Source: Streptomyces sp. MZ04 (GTDB lineage Bacteria; Actinomycetota; Actinomycetes; Streptomycetales; Streptomycetaceae). Taken from it: DNA of 34,111 bases. The stretch covers positions 1-34,111 of the forward strand of contig NZ_SRIC01000057.1 of NCBI RefSeq assembly GCF_004684775.1, in the 5' to 3' direction. Below the pieces are notes generated by a model. It saw nothing but the letters and a program-made list of their open reading frames with translations, did not search any database and was not told the DNA's origin. A program made the translations under genes and the position numbers. The stretch's first letter is position 1. Every line of letters starts with the position of its first letter. Of the stretch, positions 1-7,352 are shown in pieces.

Positions 1-47
1 CCTCCCGACCCTCGCTCCCGTCGATCCGCCGACTCCCCCTGGCAGGT

Positions 48-1784
48 GTGCTGCGCCTGGCCAAGCCCTCCGACATCTGGTTCAAGCCCGCGTCGAGCGT
101 GGTCGTCGCCACCGCGATACCGAATCTGACGCTCCTCGCGCTCGGCCGCCTCGACCTCGTGATGTACACGATGGCCGGATCGTTCTGCGCCCTCTACGCG
201 CACAACCTCCCTTACGCCGCCCGCGCCCGTGCCCTCGCCGGAGTCGTCGCCGGCATGCTCGCGAGCGTCGGCATCGCCATGGTCACCGCCTCGCTCACCT
301 CGTCACCGGCCGTCCTGGTGGCCGTCGGCGCGCTGCTCGCCGCCGCCCAGAAGACGCTCTGCGACGCGACCCGCACCGGCCCGCCCGGCCACCTCATCTT
401 CACGTTCATCAGCTCGGCCACCCTCTTCGCGCCGCAGCACCTGGGGCAGGTTCCCGGCCACCTCGCGCTGACCCTCGCCGCGGGCGCCGTGGCCTGGCTG
501 GTGGGCATGGCCCCCGCCCTGCTGCGCCCGCACGGCCCCGAGCGCCGGGCCACCGCACGGGCCCTGCACGCCGCCGCCGCGTACGCCGAAGCGGCGGGAC
601 CCGGCAGGTCAGCAGGCCCCGGCAGGTCAGCAGTACCCGGCAGGTCAGCAGGCCCCGGCAGGTCAGCAGTACCCGGCAGGTCAGCAGGCCCCGGCAGCTC
701 GGCAGGCCCCGCCAGGGAGCGCGCCCGCGCGGCTGCCGCCGCCGCGATCCACGCGGCCTGGCAGTCGCTGCTCGTCACCGGCGCCCCCACGCGCCCGCGC
801 CGCGCCCTCGAACTCCTGGTCATCCAGGCCGAGGAGGCCCTGGCGGCGCCCTCGGCGGCCGACCCCGCACGACTGCGCTCCTGGGCAACCGGACTGCGCG
901 GCACCGGAGCCGTCCCGCACCCCGACCACGTACAACCCGAGGCGGAAGCCGAACTGCACGGCCCAGAGGCCGAGTTGGCGGCGGCGGAGTCCGCGAAGAG
1001 TCCGCTGTGGCGGCGGCTCGCGCCCGGATCGCCGCTGCTGCCCATCGCGTTGCGTACCGCCATCGGCTGCGCGCTCGCCGGGTACGCGTCCCTGGCCCTC
1101 GGCATCGGGCGCCCCTACTGGGCGCTCGTCACCGCCGCCTCGCTCTACCAGGCCAACGTCACGCTCACCTGGAACAGGGGAGTTCAGCGCGTGGTCGGCA
1201 ACCTCATCGGCGTGCTCGCCTTCGCCGCGATCGTGCCGGTGGCCCACCTCGGGCACGCCGCGCTCATCGTCTGCTGTCTCGCGCTCGCCTTCGGCGCGGA
1301 GGCGCTGATCACCCGCAACTACTGGCTGGGCAGCGTGTGCGTGACGCCGATGGCCCTCCTGGTGACGGAGTTCGTACGCTTCCAGGAGCCCGGCGGTCTG
1401 ATCCTCGACCGGATCGTCGACACGCTGGTCGGCGCGCTCCTCGGCGTCGTCGCGGCGATCGTGGTCACCAACCGCCGCGCCGCCGACCACATCGAGCTGG
1501 CCATCGACGCCACGGACCGCGCCCGCGCCCACGCCGAACGGACCCTCGCCGCCCCGTCGCCCACGCCCGGCGCCCTGCGGCAGGACCGCCGCCGCCTCAC
1601 CGCGGCCCTGGTCGAGCTCCGCATGGCCGACGACGCGGCCGCGGGCGAATGGTGGCAGCGCGCCCTGCCGCGGCAGCGGGTGCTCGTCGCGGAGCAGGCC
1701 GGACACCGTACGCTCGCGGCAGCGTCGTCGGCCGTGCGCGGCACGGGAAGCGGCGCCGAGAGCGTAGGAGCGGGCCGGCCGTGA
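48..1784 (+). CDS. FUSC-family inner-membrane protein (aromatic acid exporter-like)
   Basis: A 578-residue membrane protein with two blocks of hydrophobic helices, residues about 17-165 and 335-480, separated by a polar Ala/Gly/Pro-rich linker and followed by a cytoplasmic tail. This two-bundle layout, with a second bundle containing GRPYWALVTAA and a helix near TRNYWLGSVCVTPMALL, fits the FUSC / aromatic acid exporter superfamily (AaeB and YccS type), which is thought to export aromatic or amphipathic carboxylates. The linker holds a six-residue tandem repeat that looks like local slippage. The GTG start at 48 has no strong ribosome-binding site and the frame stays open to the left edge, so the true start may lie outside the window. 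A MarR regulator follows 37 bp downstream on the same strand, a usual arrangement for an effector-controlled exporter. The substrate is unknown. Confidence 0.8.
   Translation: MLRLAKPSDIWFKPASSVVVATAIPNLTLLALGRLDLVMYTMAGSFCALYAHNLPYAARARALAGVVAGMLASVGIAMVTASLTSSPAVLVAVGALLAAAQKTLCDATRTGPPGHLIFTFISSATLFAPQHLGQVPGHLALTLAAGAVAWLVGMAPALLRPHGPERRATARALHAAAAYAEAAGPGRSAGPGRSAVPGRSAGPGRSAVPGRSAGPGSSAGPARERARAAAAAAIHAAWQSLLVTGAPTRPRRALELLVIQAEEALAAPSAADPARLRSWATGLRGTGAVPHPDHVQPEAEAELHGPEAELAAAESAKSPLWRRLAPGSPLLPIALRTAIGCALAGYASLALGIGRPYWALVTAASLYQANVTLTWNRGVQRVVGNLIGVLAFAAIVPVAHLGHAALIVCCLALAFGAEALITRNYWLGSVCVTPMALLVTEFVRFQEPGGLILDRIVDTLVGALLGVVAAIVVTNRRAADHIELAIDATDRARAHAERTLAAPSPTPGALRQDRRRLTAALVELRMADDAAAGEWWQRALPRQRVLVAEQAGHRTLAAASSAVRGTGSGAESVGAGRP
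597..704 (+). repeat. 18-bp in-frame tandem repeat in the FUSC gene
   Basis: Six consecutive 18-bp units encode GPGRSA, GPGRSA, VPGRSA, GPGRSA, VPGRSA and GPGSSA (residues 184-219). The units are nearly identical, and the GGC/GTA alternation suggests that a 36-bp pair was also duplicated. A partial unit (GPA) follows. The repeat lies in the linker between the two membrane bundles, so copy number can vary without breaking the reading frame. Confidence 0.95.
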
Positions 1785-1821
1785 GGGCCGGGGCGAGAAG
1801 GAACGGCGAGGGTACGGGAGC

Positions 1822-2361
1822 ATGACGAACGGGAGCGGTCCTGGCGCGGCGGGCGACACCGTCGCCGCAGTGGTGCGGCAGTGGCAGGCGGTGCGGCCGG
1901 ACATCGACACAGGGCCGATGGAGGTGATCGGCCGCATCAACCGCTGCGCGGCCCTCCTTCAGCAGGCCGAGGACGCGCCCCTGCGCCGGGCGGGCCTGAA
2001 CCGCCCCGAGTTCGATCTCCTGGGCGCCCTGCGCCGCACCGGCCACGAGCTGACCCCCGGCGAACTCGCCCGGGAGACCTTCTCCTCGGGGGCCGCCGTC
2101 ACCAAGCGCCTCAAACAGCTCCAGGAGCGCGGCCTGGTCGACCGGCGCGTCGACAGCCGGGACCGCAGGGTCTCGCATGTCCGCCTGACCGATGAGGGAA
2201 GGGACCTGGTCGACGCGATCCTGCCCGAACAGCTCGCGTACGAGACGGTGGTCCTGGGCGGTCTTGACGCGGACGGGCAGGGTCGACTCAGCGCACTCCT
2301 GGGTGAGTTGCTCTCCCAGCTCGAGGGGCGGCTCGGCCTGTCGCCGGGGCCGCGGGGGTAG
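1822..2361 (+). CDS. MarR-family transcriptional regulator
   Basis: This 179-residue protein has the MarR winged-helix layout: N-terminal dimer helix (MEVIGRINRCAALLQ), the LNRPEFDLLGALRR helix, the recognition helix around GELARETFSSGAAVTKRLKQLQERGLV, and the wing with the diagnostic DSRDRRVSHVRLTDEGR. The GAAVTKRL helix is typical of MarR proteins that bind short palindromes and release DNA on binding phenolic or other small ligands. It starts 37 bp after the FUSC stop on the same strand, so it probably shares a transcript with the exporter and may control it. The GntR gene on the opposite strand ends only a few bases away, with no room for a separate terminator. Confidence 0.9.
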   Translation: MTNGSGPGAAGDTVAAVVRQWQAVRPDIDTGPMEVIGRINRCAALLQQAEDAPLRRAGLNRPEFDLLGALRRTGHELTPGELARETFSSGAAVTKRLKQLQERGLVDRRVDSRDRRVSHVRLTDEGRDLVDAILPEQLAYETVVLGGLDADGQGRLSALLGELLSQLEGRLGLSPGPRG

Positions 2362-2366
2362 CGGCG

Positions 2367-3143
2367 CTACGGGGCGTCGTCCAGCGATGCCGCGAGCAAC
2401 TCCCGTGTCTCCGGCTCCACATGTTCGGCGTAGTACTCGTGCAGCGCCGTCCGGCCCAGGCGCGCGGCGAGGGGGCCGTCGCCCGCCGCGATGGCCGCGA
2501 GGACCTCGCGGTGATGGGCGATGGAGCGTTCCATCCAGGCCGCCGTGTCCGACACGCCCGCGATCTTCTTCTCGATGACCTCGACCACCGCCTCGTGCAC
2601 GGCACGCGCGCACAGGCCGAGCAGCGAGTTGCCGCTCGCCTCGGCGATCGCCCGGTGGAAGAGCGCGTCGGCCTCGCTGAACGCGTGCAGGGACGCCGGG
2701 CCACCGCTGAGTGCCTCCATGCGGGCGATCTGCTCGCGCATCCGCGTCAGATCCGCCTCGCCGTGCAGCCGCGCCGCGAGGCGGTTGCTCTCGGCGTCGA
2801 GCACCATGCGGAACTGCACCAGTTCGCCGAGGGTCGCCACACTGGAACGGGTGAGCCGGCCGAGGGCCTGACTGAGGTTGTCGGGAGAGACACCGAGGAC
2901 CTCCGCGCCGAGCGGATCGCCGGGGCGCGAGCGGATCAGGCCCGCCGACTGCAGGACGCGCAGCGCCTCACGGACCGTGGAACGGCCGACGCCGAACCGG
3001 TTGACCAGCTCGCGCTCGGCCGGCAGCCGGGAGCCCGGCGGCAGATCGCCGGCGAGAATCCGCTCCTCTATCTGCTCGGCCACCCGCTGATAGGCGCGGA
3101 CCGGTGTGACCGTCTTGAACAGGTCGGTGTCGTCGGCGGCCAT
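2367..3143 (-). CDS. GntR-family regulator, FadR subfamily (FCD domain)
   Basis: A 258-residue regulator. The N-terminal GntR winged helix (about residues 14-75) shows YQRVAEQIEERILAGDLPPG, LPAERELVNRFGVGRSTVREAL and the wing LIRSRPG. The all-helical FCD effector domain follows, with FHRAIAEASGN, AHHREVLAAIAAGD and ALHEYY, whose histidines are the usual metal ligands of FCD domains that sense carboxylate ligands. I chose the ATG at 3143 because a GGAGGGGG tract sits just upstream; a longer open frame reaches 3188. It is transcribed divergently from the M20 peptidase gene and shares the palindrome-rich intergenic region, so it very probably represses that operon and itself. Confidence 0.92.
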   Translation of the reverse strand: MAADDTDLFKTVTPVRAYQRVAEQIEERILAGDLPPGSRLPAERELVNRFGVGRSTVREALRVLQSAGLIRSRPGDPLGAEVLGVSPDNLSQALGRLTRSSVATLGELVQFRMVLDAESNRLAARLHGEADLTRMREQIARMEALSGGPASLHAFSEADALFHRAIAEASGNSLLGLCARAVHEAVVEVIEKKIAGVSDTAAWMERSIAHHREVLAAIAAGDGPLAARLGRTALHEYYAEHVEPETRELLAASLDDAP

Positions 3144-3240
3144 CGGCCCGCCCCCTCCGCGGTACGTGATGTCGGCGCGGAAAACCAAGATCCGATGGTT
3201 GACCCGGCCCTGAACGTGGAGGCAGAGTACGGGAACTCAA

Positions 3241-3278
3241 CTGGTCTGACCAGTCGACTGGCCTAGTGGTCAGCTGAC
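3241..3278. promoter_or_regulatory. Cluster of three palindromes between gntR-type regulator and M20 operon
   Basis: Three palindromes lie almost end to end. CTGGTCTGACCAG (3241-3253) is symmetric apart from its centre base and contains a TGGTC-N-GACCA core, close to the TGGT/ACCA half sites typical of FadR-subfamily regulators. CCAGTCGACTGG (3250-3261) is perfect. GTCAGCTGAC (3269-3278) is perfect. They end 3 bp before the ribosome-binding site of the M20 gene (GGAGG, 3281-3285). Operator function for the divergent regulator is inferred. Confidence 0.7.
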
Positions 3279-3289
3279 TTGGAGGTTCC

Positions 3290-4513
3290 ATGCATGCCAG
3301 CTCAAGCACCCCTCTCGCCACGCCCGCCGTCGATGCCGAGGCCGCCGTCGCCTTCACCCAGGACCTGGTCCGGCTGCGCACCGTCAACGCGACAGGAGCC
3401 ACCGAGGTCGAGCGGCCCGCCGCCGAACTCGTCGCCCGGCTCTTCGACACGTTCGGCTGGACGTACGACGTGGTGGAGGTCGCGCCGGGGCGGCCCAACA
3501 CCGTCGCCGTCATCGAGGGCGGGGGCGGCGAAGGACCGACCCTGATGTTCGAGGGGCACATCGACGTCGTCACGGAGGGCGATCCGGCGGACTGGAGCGT
3601 CGATCCCTACGGCGCGGAGATCCGCGACGGCAAGCTCTGGGGGCGCGGCTCGGCCGACATGAAATCCGGTGTCGCCGCGATGATTTACGGCGTACGGGCC
3701 CTGCAGCTCGCCGGGCCCTTCCCCGGCCGGATCGTCATCGGCGTGCTGTGCGACGAGGAAGGCCTGATGCTCGGCGCGAAGGCGTTCGCCGCCACGCCCC
3801 TGGCGCGCGAGGTGGACGGAGTCATCGTCTGTGAGCCGGAGGGGTACGAGGTGTGCACATCGGCCCGCGGCGGCATCCGGCTCCGCCTCGACCTGGACGG
3901 GGTGATGGCCCACGGCGCCATGCCGCAGGAGGCGAAGAGCCCCGTCGTGGCCGGAGCGCGGATCGTCGAGACGCTCGCCCGCGTCCAGACCTGGGCCGAG
4001 GAACGCTACGGCACCCACCCGCACGCGGGCAGCGTGACCGTCACCCCGACCGTCCTGCGCGGCGGCGACCCGGACCAGCTCAACGTGATCCCCGCGCACG
4101 GCATCGTAGGCATCGACGTGCGCACCATCCCCGGCACCGGCCACACCGAACTCATCGAGTGCGTAAGGAAGTTCGCTGAGGATGCGGCCGCCGGGGTCGG
4201 GGTGGGTGTCGAGCTGACCGTCGTCGACGACCGGCCCGCGATCGAGCTCCCCGAGGACCATCCCGTGGTCACCGCACTGGTCGAAGGGCACCGCCAAGTG
4301 CACGGCGCCGCACCGCCCTTCGGAGCCGTGCCCGGCACGACGGACGGCACCATCCTCACCCGCGACGCGGGTCTGCCGACGGTCGTCTACGGACCGGGCG
4401 GCAAGTGGATCGCCCACCAGAAGGACGAGTTCGTGGAGGTGCGGGAGATCGCCGAGTACACCCGGGTGTACGCCGCCGCTGCCCGCGCCTTCCTGACCGG
4501 AGGCGCACGATGA
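3290..4513 (+). CDS. M20-family metallopeptidase / amidohydrolase (ArgE-DapE-CPG2 type)
   Basis: A 407-residue cytoplasmic metal-dependent hydrolase that should cleave an amide or N-acyl bond of a small molecule. The family metal ligands and catalytic residues are in order: H90 and D92 in FEGHID, D123 in GSADMKSG, the catalytic pair E156-E157 in CDEEG, a glutamate in VCEPEG, and H376 near the C terminus in IAHQKDEF. Length and the internal dimerisation domain (ARGGIRLRLDLDGVMAHGAMP onwards) are normal for M20A enzymes such as acetylornithine deacetylase and succinyl-diaminopimelate desuccinylase. The ATG at 3290 follows GGAGG. It overlaps the first unit of a repeated start signal leading into the aldehyde dehydrogenase gene. 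The context is catabolic rather than arginine or lysine synthesis, so the substrate remains open. Confidence 0.9.
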   Translation: MHASSSTPLATPAVDAEAAVAFTQDLVRLRTVNATGATEVERPAAELVARLFDTFGWTYDVVEVAPGRPNTVAVIEGGGGEGPTLMFEGHIDVVTEGDPADWSVDPYGAEIRDGKLWGRGSADMKSGVAAMIYGVRALQLAGPFPGRIVIGVLCDEEGLMLGAKAFAATPLAREVDGVIVCEPEGYEVCTSARGGIRLRLDLDGVMAHGAMPQEAKSPVVAGARIVETLARVQTWAEERYGTHPHAGSVTVTPTVLRGGDPDQLNVIPAHGIVGIDVRTIPGTGHTELIECVRKFAEDAAAGVGVGVELTVVDDRPAIELPEDHPVVTALVEGHRQVHGAAPPFGAVPGTTDGTILTRDAGLPTVVYGPGGKWIAHQKDEFVEVREIAEYTRVYAAAARAFLTGGAR

Positions 4514-4562
4514 CCGGAGGCGCACGATGACCGGAGGCACACGATGACCCGGAGGCACACGA
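4494..4562 (+). repeat. Four tandem copies of a ribosome-binding-site/start-codon unit
   Basis: The 17-bp unit TGACCGGAGGCGCACGA occurs at 4494-4510 and 4511-4527, then with one change at 4528-4544, then as an 18-bp version with an extra C at 4545-4562. Each unit carries GGAGG, and each junction forms ATGA, that is, an ATG overlapping a TGA. The first ATGA (4510-4513) contains the stop of the M20 gene. The next two starts open six-codon frames, MTGGAR and MTGGTR, each ending at the next ATGA. The last ATG (4562) starts the aldehyde dehydrogenase. Confidence 0.93.
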
Positions 4563-6000
4563 TGACTCGCCCCGCCGGACTGCCCGTCGGCGACGGCTGG
4601 GCGGCCGCACCCGAGCGCCGGGCCGTGCGCTTCCCGTACGACGGCAGCGAGATCGGCACGGCTCCCGTAGGCGACGCGGAGCTCGCGGCGCGGGCGGTCG
4701 AGCACGCCGCCGCGATCAGCGGACGCGTCGGGAGGCTGACCGCGGGCGTGCGGCGGCAGGTGCTCGCCGGGGTCGCCGACGCGCTGGCCGACGCGGCGCC
4801 GGAACTGGTCGACCTGCTCGTCCTGGAGACCGGCAAACCACTGGTCGACTGCCGGGTCGAGATGGCGCGGGCCGTGGCGACCTGGCAGTCGGCGGCGGAC
4901 GAGGTGGCCCAACTGCACGGCGAGACCGTGCCGTTGGACCTCCAGGCGTCCGGGGAAGGCCTGTTCGGCTTCTGGACCCGGCGGCCGTCGGCGTCGTCGT
5001 CGGCATCGCGGGCTTCAACTATCCGGTCCTGCTCGCCTCCCACAAGATCGCCCCGGCGCTCGCGGCGGGCTGCCCGGTGATCGTCAAACCGGCGCCCGCG
5101 ACACCGCTCGCCACCCTGCGGCTCGTCCATCTCGTACGCGAGCGGCTCATCGCGGCGGGCGCGCCGGCCGGGGCGGTGCAACTGGTCACCGGGGACACGG
5201 AGGTCGGCCGCACCCTCACCACGCACCCGGAGGTCGCCGCCGTCTCCTTCACCGGCTCGGCGGCCGTCGGCCACCTCATCGCGCGGGACGCCGCGCCCCG
5301 CAAGGTGGTCCTCGAACTCGGCTCCAACGCCGCGCTCGTCGTGGCCGCCGACGCCGATCTCGACGCCGCCGCCGACGCGGTGGTACGGGGCGGCTTCTAC
5401 GCATCGGGGCAGGCCTGCATCTCCGTACAGCGCGTGATCGTCGTCGACGCGGTCGCCGGGGAGTTCGAGAAAAAGCTGGCGCGGCTCCTCCCCGAGGTGG
5501 CCGTCGGCGACCCGCGTGAGCCCGGCACCCGCGTCTCGGCACTCATCGACGAGGCGGCGACGGAGCGGGTGCTCGACTGGGTCGGGCGGGCGCGTGCGGC
5601 GGGAGCGCGCCTCGTGGCCGGAGGGGAGCGCGCCAGGGACGGCCGGTGCGTCGCCCCGACCCTGCTCGCCGACGTACCCGACGGCGAACCCGCCTGGGAC
5701 GAGGAGATCTTCGGCCCGGTCGTCTGTCTGCGCACGGTGCCGGACCTGGACACCGCGTACGACGTGGTCAACGCGAGCCGCTACGGCCTGCACGCCGCCG
5801 TGTACACCCGCGACCTGCGGTCCGCACTGCGGGCGGTGGAGGCCCTGGAGGTCGGCGGCGTCGTGGTGAACGAAGTCCCCGGCTACCGCAGCGACATCGC
5901 CCCCTACGGCGGCGTCAAGGACTCGGGAATCGGCCGCGAGGGCCCCCGGTTCGCGATCGAGGAACTGACGGTGACGCGGATGGCGGTCATCCGGGCCTGA
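4562..6000 (+). pseudogene. Aldehyde dehydrogenase gene with a single-base frameshift
   Basis: The gene encodes an NAD(P)-dependent aldehyde dehydrogenase of about 479 residues but is split between two frames. The first frame reads correctly through GEGLFGFWT, then the sense frame jumps by one base near 4976-4980 and continues as AAVGVVVGIAGFNYP. The span of 1439 bases needs one more base to be a multiple of three, and a fourth C in the CCC run at 4977-4979 would restore the frame. All catalytic residues survive: Asn in GFNYP (codon 5017-5019), Glu in LELGS (5314-5316) and Cys in GQACIS (5416-5418). The fold is otherwise complete to the C terminus. The cause is either a sequencing error in a C run or a recent mutation. 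It is coupled to the M20 gene and probably oxidises an aldehyde in the same pathway. Confidence 0.85.
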
Positions 6001-6030
6001 GCGGTCTTGTCGAATTGCGGGTGCGGTCCC

Positions 6031-6083
6031 GTGCCCCGTAAGGGGCGCGGGGAACTGCGCGATCAGCCACATACGGCCCGCGG
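6031..6083. repeat. Streptomyces-type dispersed intergenic repeat
   Basis: The intergenic DNA after the aldehyde dehydrogenase carries GCCCC-GTAA-GGGGC (hairpin, 6033-6046), running into GCGCGGGGAACTGCGCGATC and then a CAGCCAC motif. I recognise this arrangement as a short dispersed intergenic sequence present in many copies in Streptomyces genomes. The first hairpin could also help terminate transcription. Family assignment is from memory, not a search. Confidence 0.7.
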
Positions 6084-6142
6084 AATCGTCATCGGTCTTC
6101 CAGCGGAGCGCTCAGCCCCGCTCCAAGAGAGGTGGTACCACC

Positions 6143-6940
6143 ATGGACTACGGCAATCTGTTCCGGTGCGACGGGCGCCGCATCGCGGTCGTCGGCGGCG
6201 CGAGCGGCATCGGCCGCGAGGCCGCCCGCGCCCTTGTCGCCCAGGGCGCGCACGTCGTCGTCGCCGACCGGGATGAGGCGGGGGCCGCACAGACGGCCGC
6301 GCTCGCCGCGGACGGCGCTTCGGCCGGTGAGCGTCCCGGCACGGCCGCCCCGTACGCCCTCGACGTCCTCGACCCCGAGGCCGTGCGCGCCGCCGTCGAC
6401 GCGTGGGGGCCGCTCGACGGGCTCGTCGTCACCGTCGGGGCCAATGTCCGCAAACGCATCGCCGATTACACCCTTGACGAGTTCGACCGGGTCGTCGCGC
6501 TGAACCTGCGCTCCTACCTCACGCTCATCCAGGCCGTGGCCCCCGGCATGGCCGAGCGCGGCCGGGGGAGCGTGGTCGGGTTCGCCTCGATGCGGGCCTT
6601 CCAGGTGGAGCCGGGGCAGGGTGCGTACGCCGCGTCGAAGGCGGGGCTGATCCAGCTGCTGCGGACCGCCGCAGCAGAATGGGGGCCGCAGGGCGTGCGG
6701 TTCAACGCTGTCGCGCCCGGCGTCGTCCGTACCCCGCTCACCGATCAGATCGCCGCCGACCCCGCATGGTTCGATGCCTACACCCAGGCCTCCGCGCTCA
6801 AGCGCTGGGCCCGCGCCGACGAGCTCGCCGGTGCCGTTGCCTATCTCGTGTCGGACGCGTCGACCTTCGTCACCGGCAGTGTGCTGACGGTGGATGGCGG
6901 CTGGACGGCGGTCGACGGGCGTTTCGACCCGTCGGTGTGA
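6143..6940 (+). CDS. Short-chain dehydrogenase/reductase (classical SDR)
   Basis: A 265-residue NAD(P)-dependent oxidoreductase with the glycine-rich nucleotide site VVGGASGIGREAARAL at residues 14-29, an acidic residue at the end of the second strand (VVVADRDEAG, favouring NAD), the catalytic Tyr162 and Lys166 in AYAASK, the preceding serine in GFASMRAF, and the C-terminal VTGSVLTVDGGW typical of classical SDRs of the FabG type. GAGGTGG precedes the ATG. It follows the aldehyde dehydrogenase on the same strand after 142 bp that include a dispersed repeat, so the two may or may not share a transcript. A role in oxidising an alcohol or hydroxyacid of the same pathway is inferred from context only. 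Confidence 0.9.
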   Translation: MDYGNLFRCDGRRIAVVGGASGIGREAARALVAQGAHVVVADRDEAGAAQTAALAADGASAGERPGTAAPYALDVLDPEAVRAAVDAWGPLDGLVVTVGANVRKRIADYTLDEFDRVVALNLRSYLTLIQAVAPGMAERGRGSVVGFASMRAFQVEPGQGAYAASKAGLIQLLRTAAAEWGPQGVRFNAVAPGVVRTPLTDQIAADPAWFDAYTQASALKRWARADELAGAVAYLVSDASTFVTGSVLTVDGGWTAVDGRFDPSV

Positions 6941-7025
6941 GCTTGGTGCCGTCGTTTGCGTTGCCGACGTGCTGCCGTCCCCTCCGCGTGACCTCTCCCC
7001 CCGCACCTCCTCAAGGAGTCCCCTC

Positions 7026-7352
7026 ATGCCTCCGACAGCCGAAGACAGCGGCGAGCAGGGGCCACCGGCCTCCGCCCCCTCGCCCCTGGACGGCCTCCCC
7101 AGCGTGCGCGGCGTGGCCCGTCCCTCCCTGTGGCTGCTGCTCGTCCCCGTCCTGCTCTACGGCTCAGCCCCGTTCGTCGCCAACCGCATCGAGCCCCGGA
7201 TCCTCGGCGTCCCCTTCCTCCTCGCCTGGGTCATCGCCGCCACGGTGATCAGCCCGCTCGTCATCTGGCTCGCCGCCCGCCTCGACCCCGCCTACCGCAC
7301 GGGCGCCGTCGAACCCATCCCCGCCGACGATCCTGAAGGAGGCCGCCGATGA
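7026..7352 (+). CDS. DUF3311 small membrane protein, symporter partner
   Basis: A 108-residue protein with a polar N-terminal tail of about 35 residues and two hydrophobic helices (PSLWLLLVPVLLYGSAPFVA and GVPFLLAWVIAATVISPLVIWLAARLD). This is the layout of DUF3311 proteins, which are nearly always encoded directly before a sodium:solute symporter, much as YhdT precedes PanF. The ATG at 7026 follows AAGGAG (7012-7017) and overlaps the symporter start by ATGA. It probably acts as an accessory subunit of that transporter. An open frame extends upstream to 6894, but the ribosome-binding site clearly favours 7026. Confidence 0.85.
   Translation: MPPTAEDSGEQGPPASAPSPLDGLPSVRGVARPSLWLLLVPVLLYGSAPFVANRIEPRILGVPFLLAWVIAATVISPLVIWLAARLDPAYRTGAVEPIPADDPEGGRR

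Noticed and set aside
681..1940. Long open frame antisense to the FUSC gene
   Set aside because: Low-complexity Arg/Gly-rich translation without any domain, mirror of a well-supported gene; typical GC-rich shadow.
4494..4562. Short tandem repeats as a CRISPR-like array
   Set aside because: No spacers; units abut and carry start signals.
3302..4918. 538-codon antisense frame over the M20 gene
   Set aside because: No recognisable motif, and the other strand has a full catalytic set and ribosome-binding site.
4970..5080. Programmed frameshift in the aldehyde dehydrogenase
   Set aside because: No slippery heptamer is visible, and housekeeping-type dehydrogenases do not use one; a missing C is simpler. 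The GTGA at 5077-5080 is chance within the fold core.
4387..6072. 561-codon antisense frame over the aldehyde dehydrogenase
   Set aside because: Composition is that of the reverse complement of the dehydrogenase; no family features.
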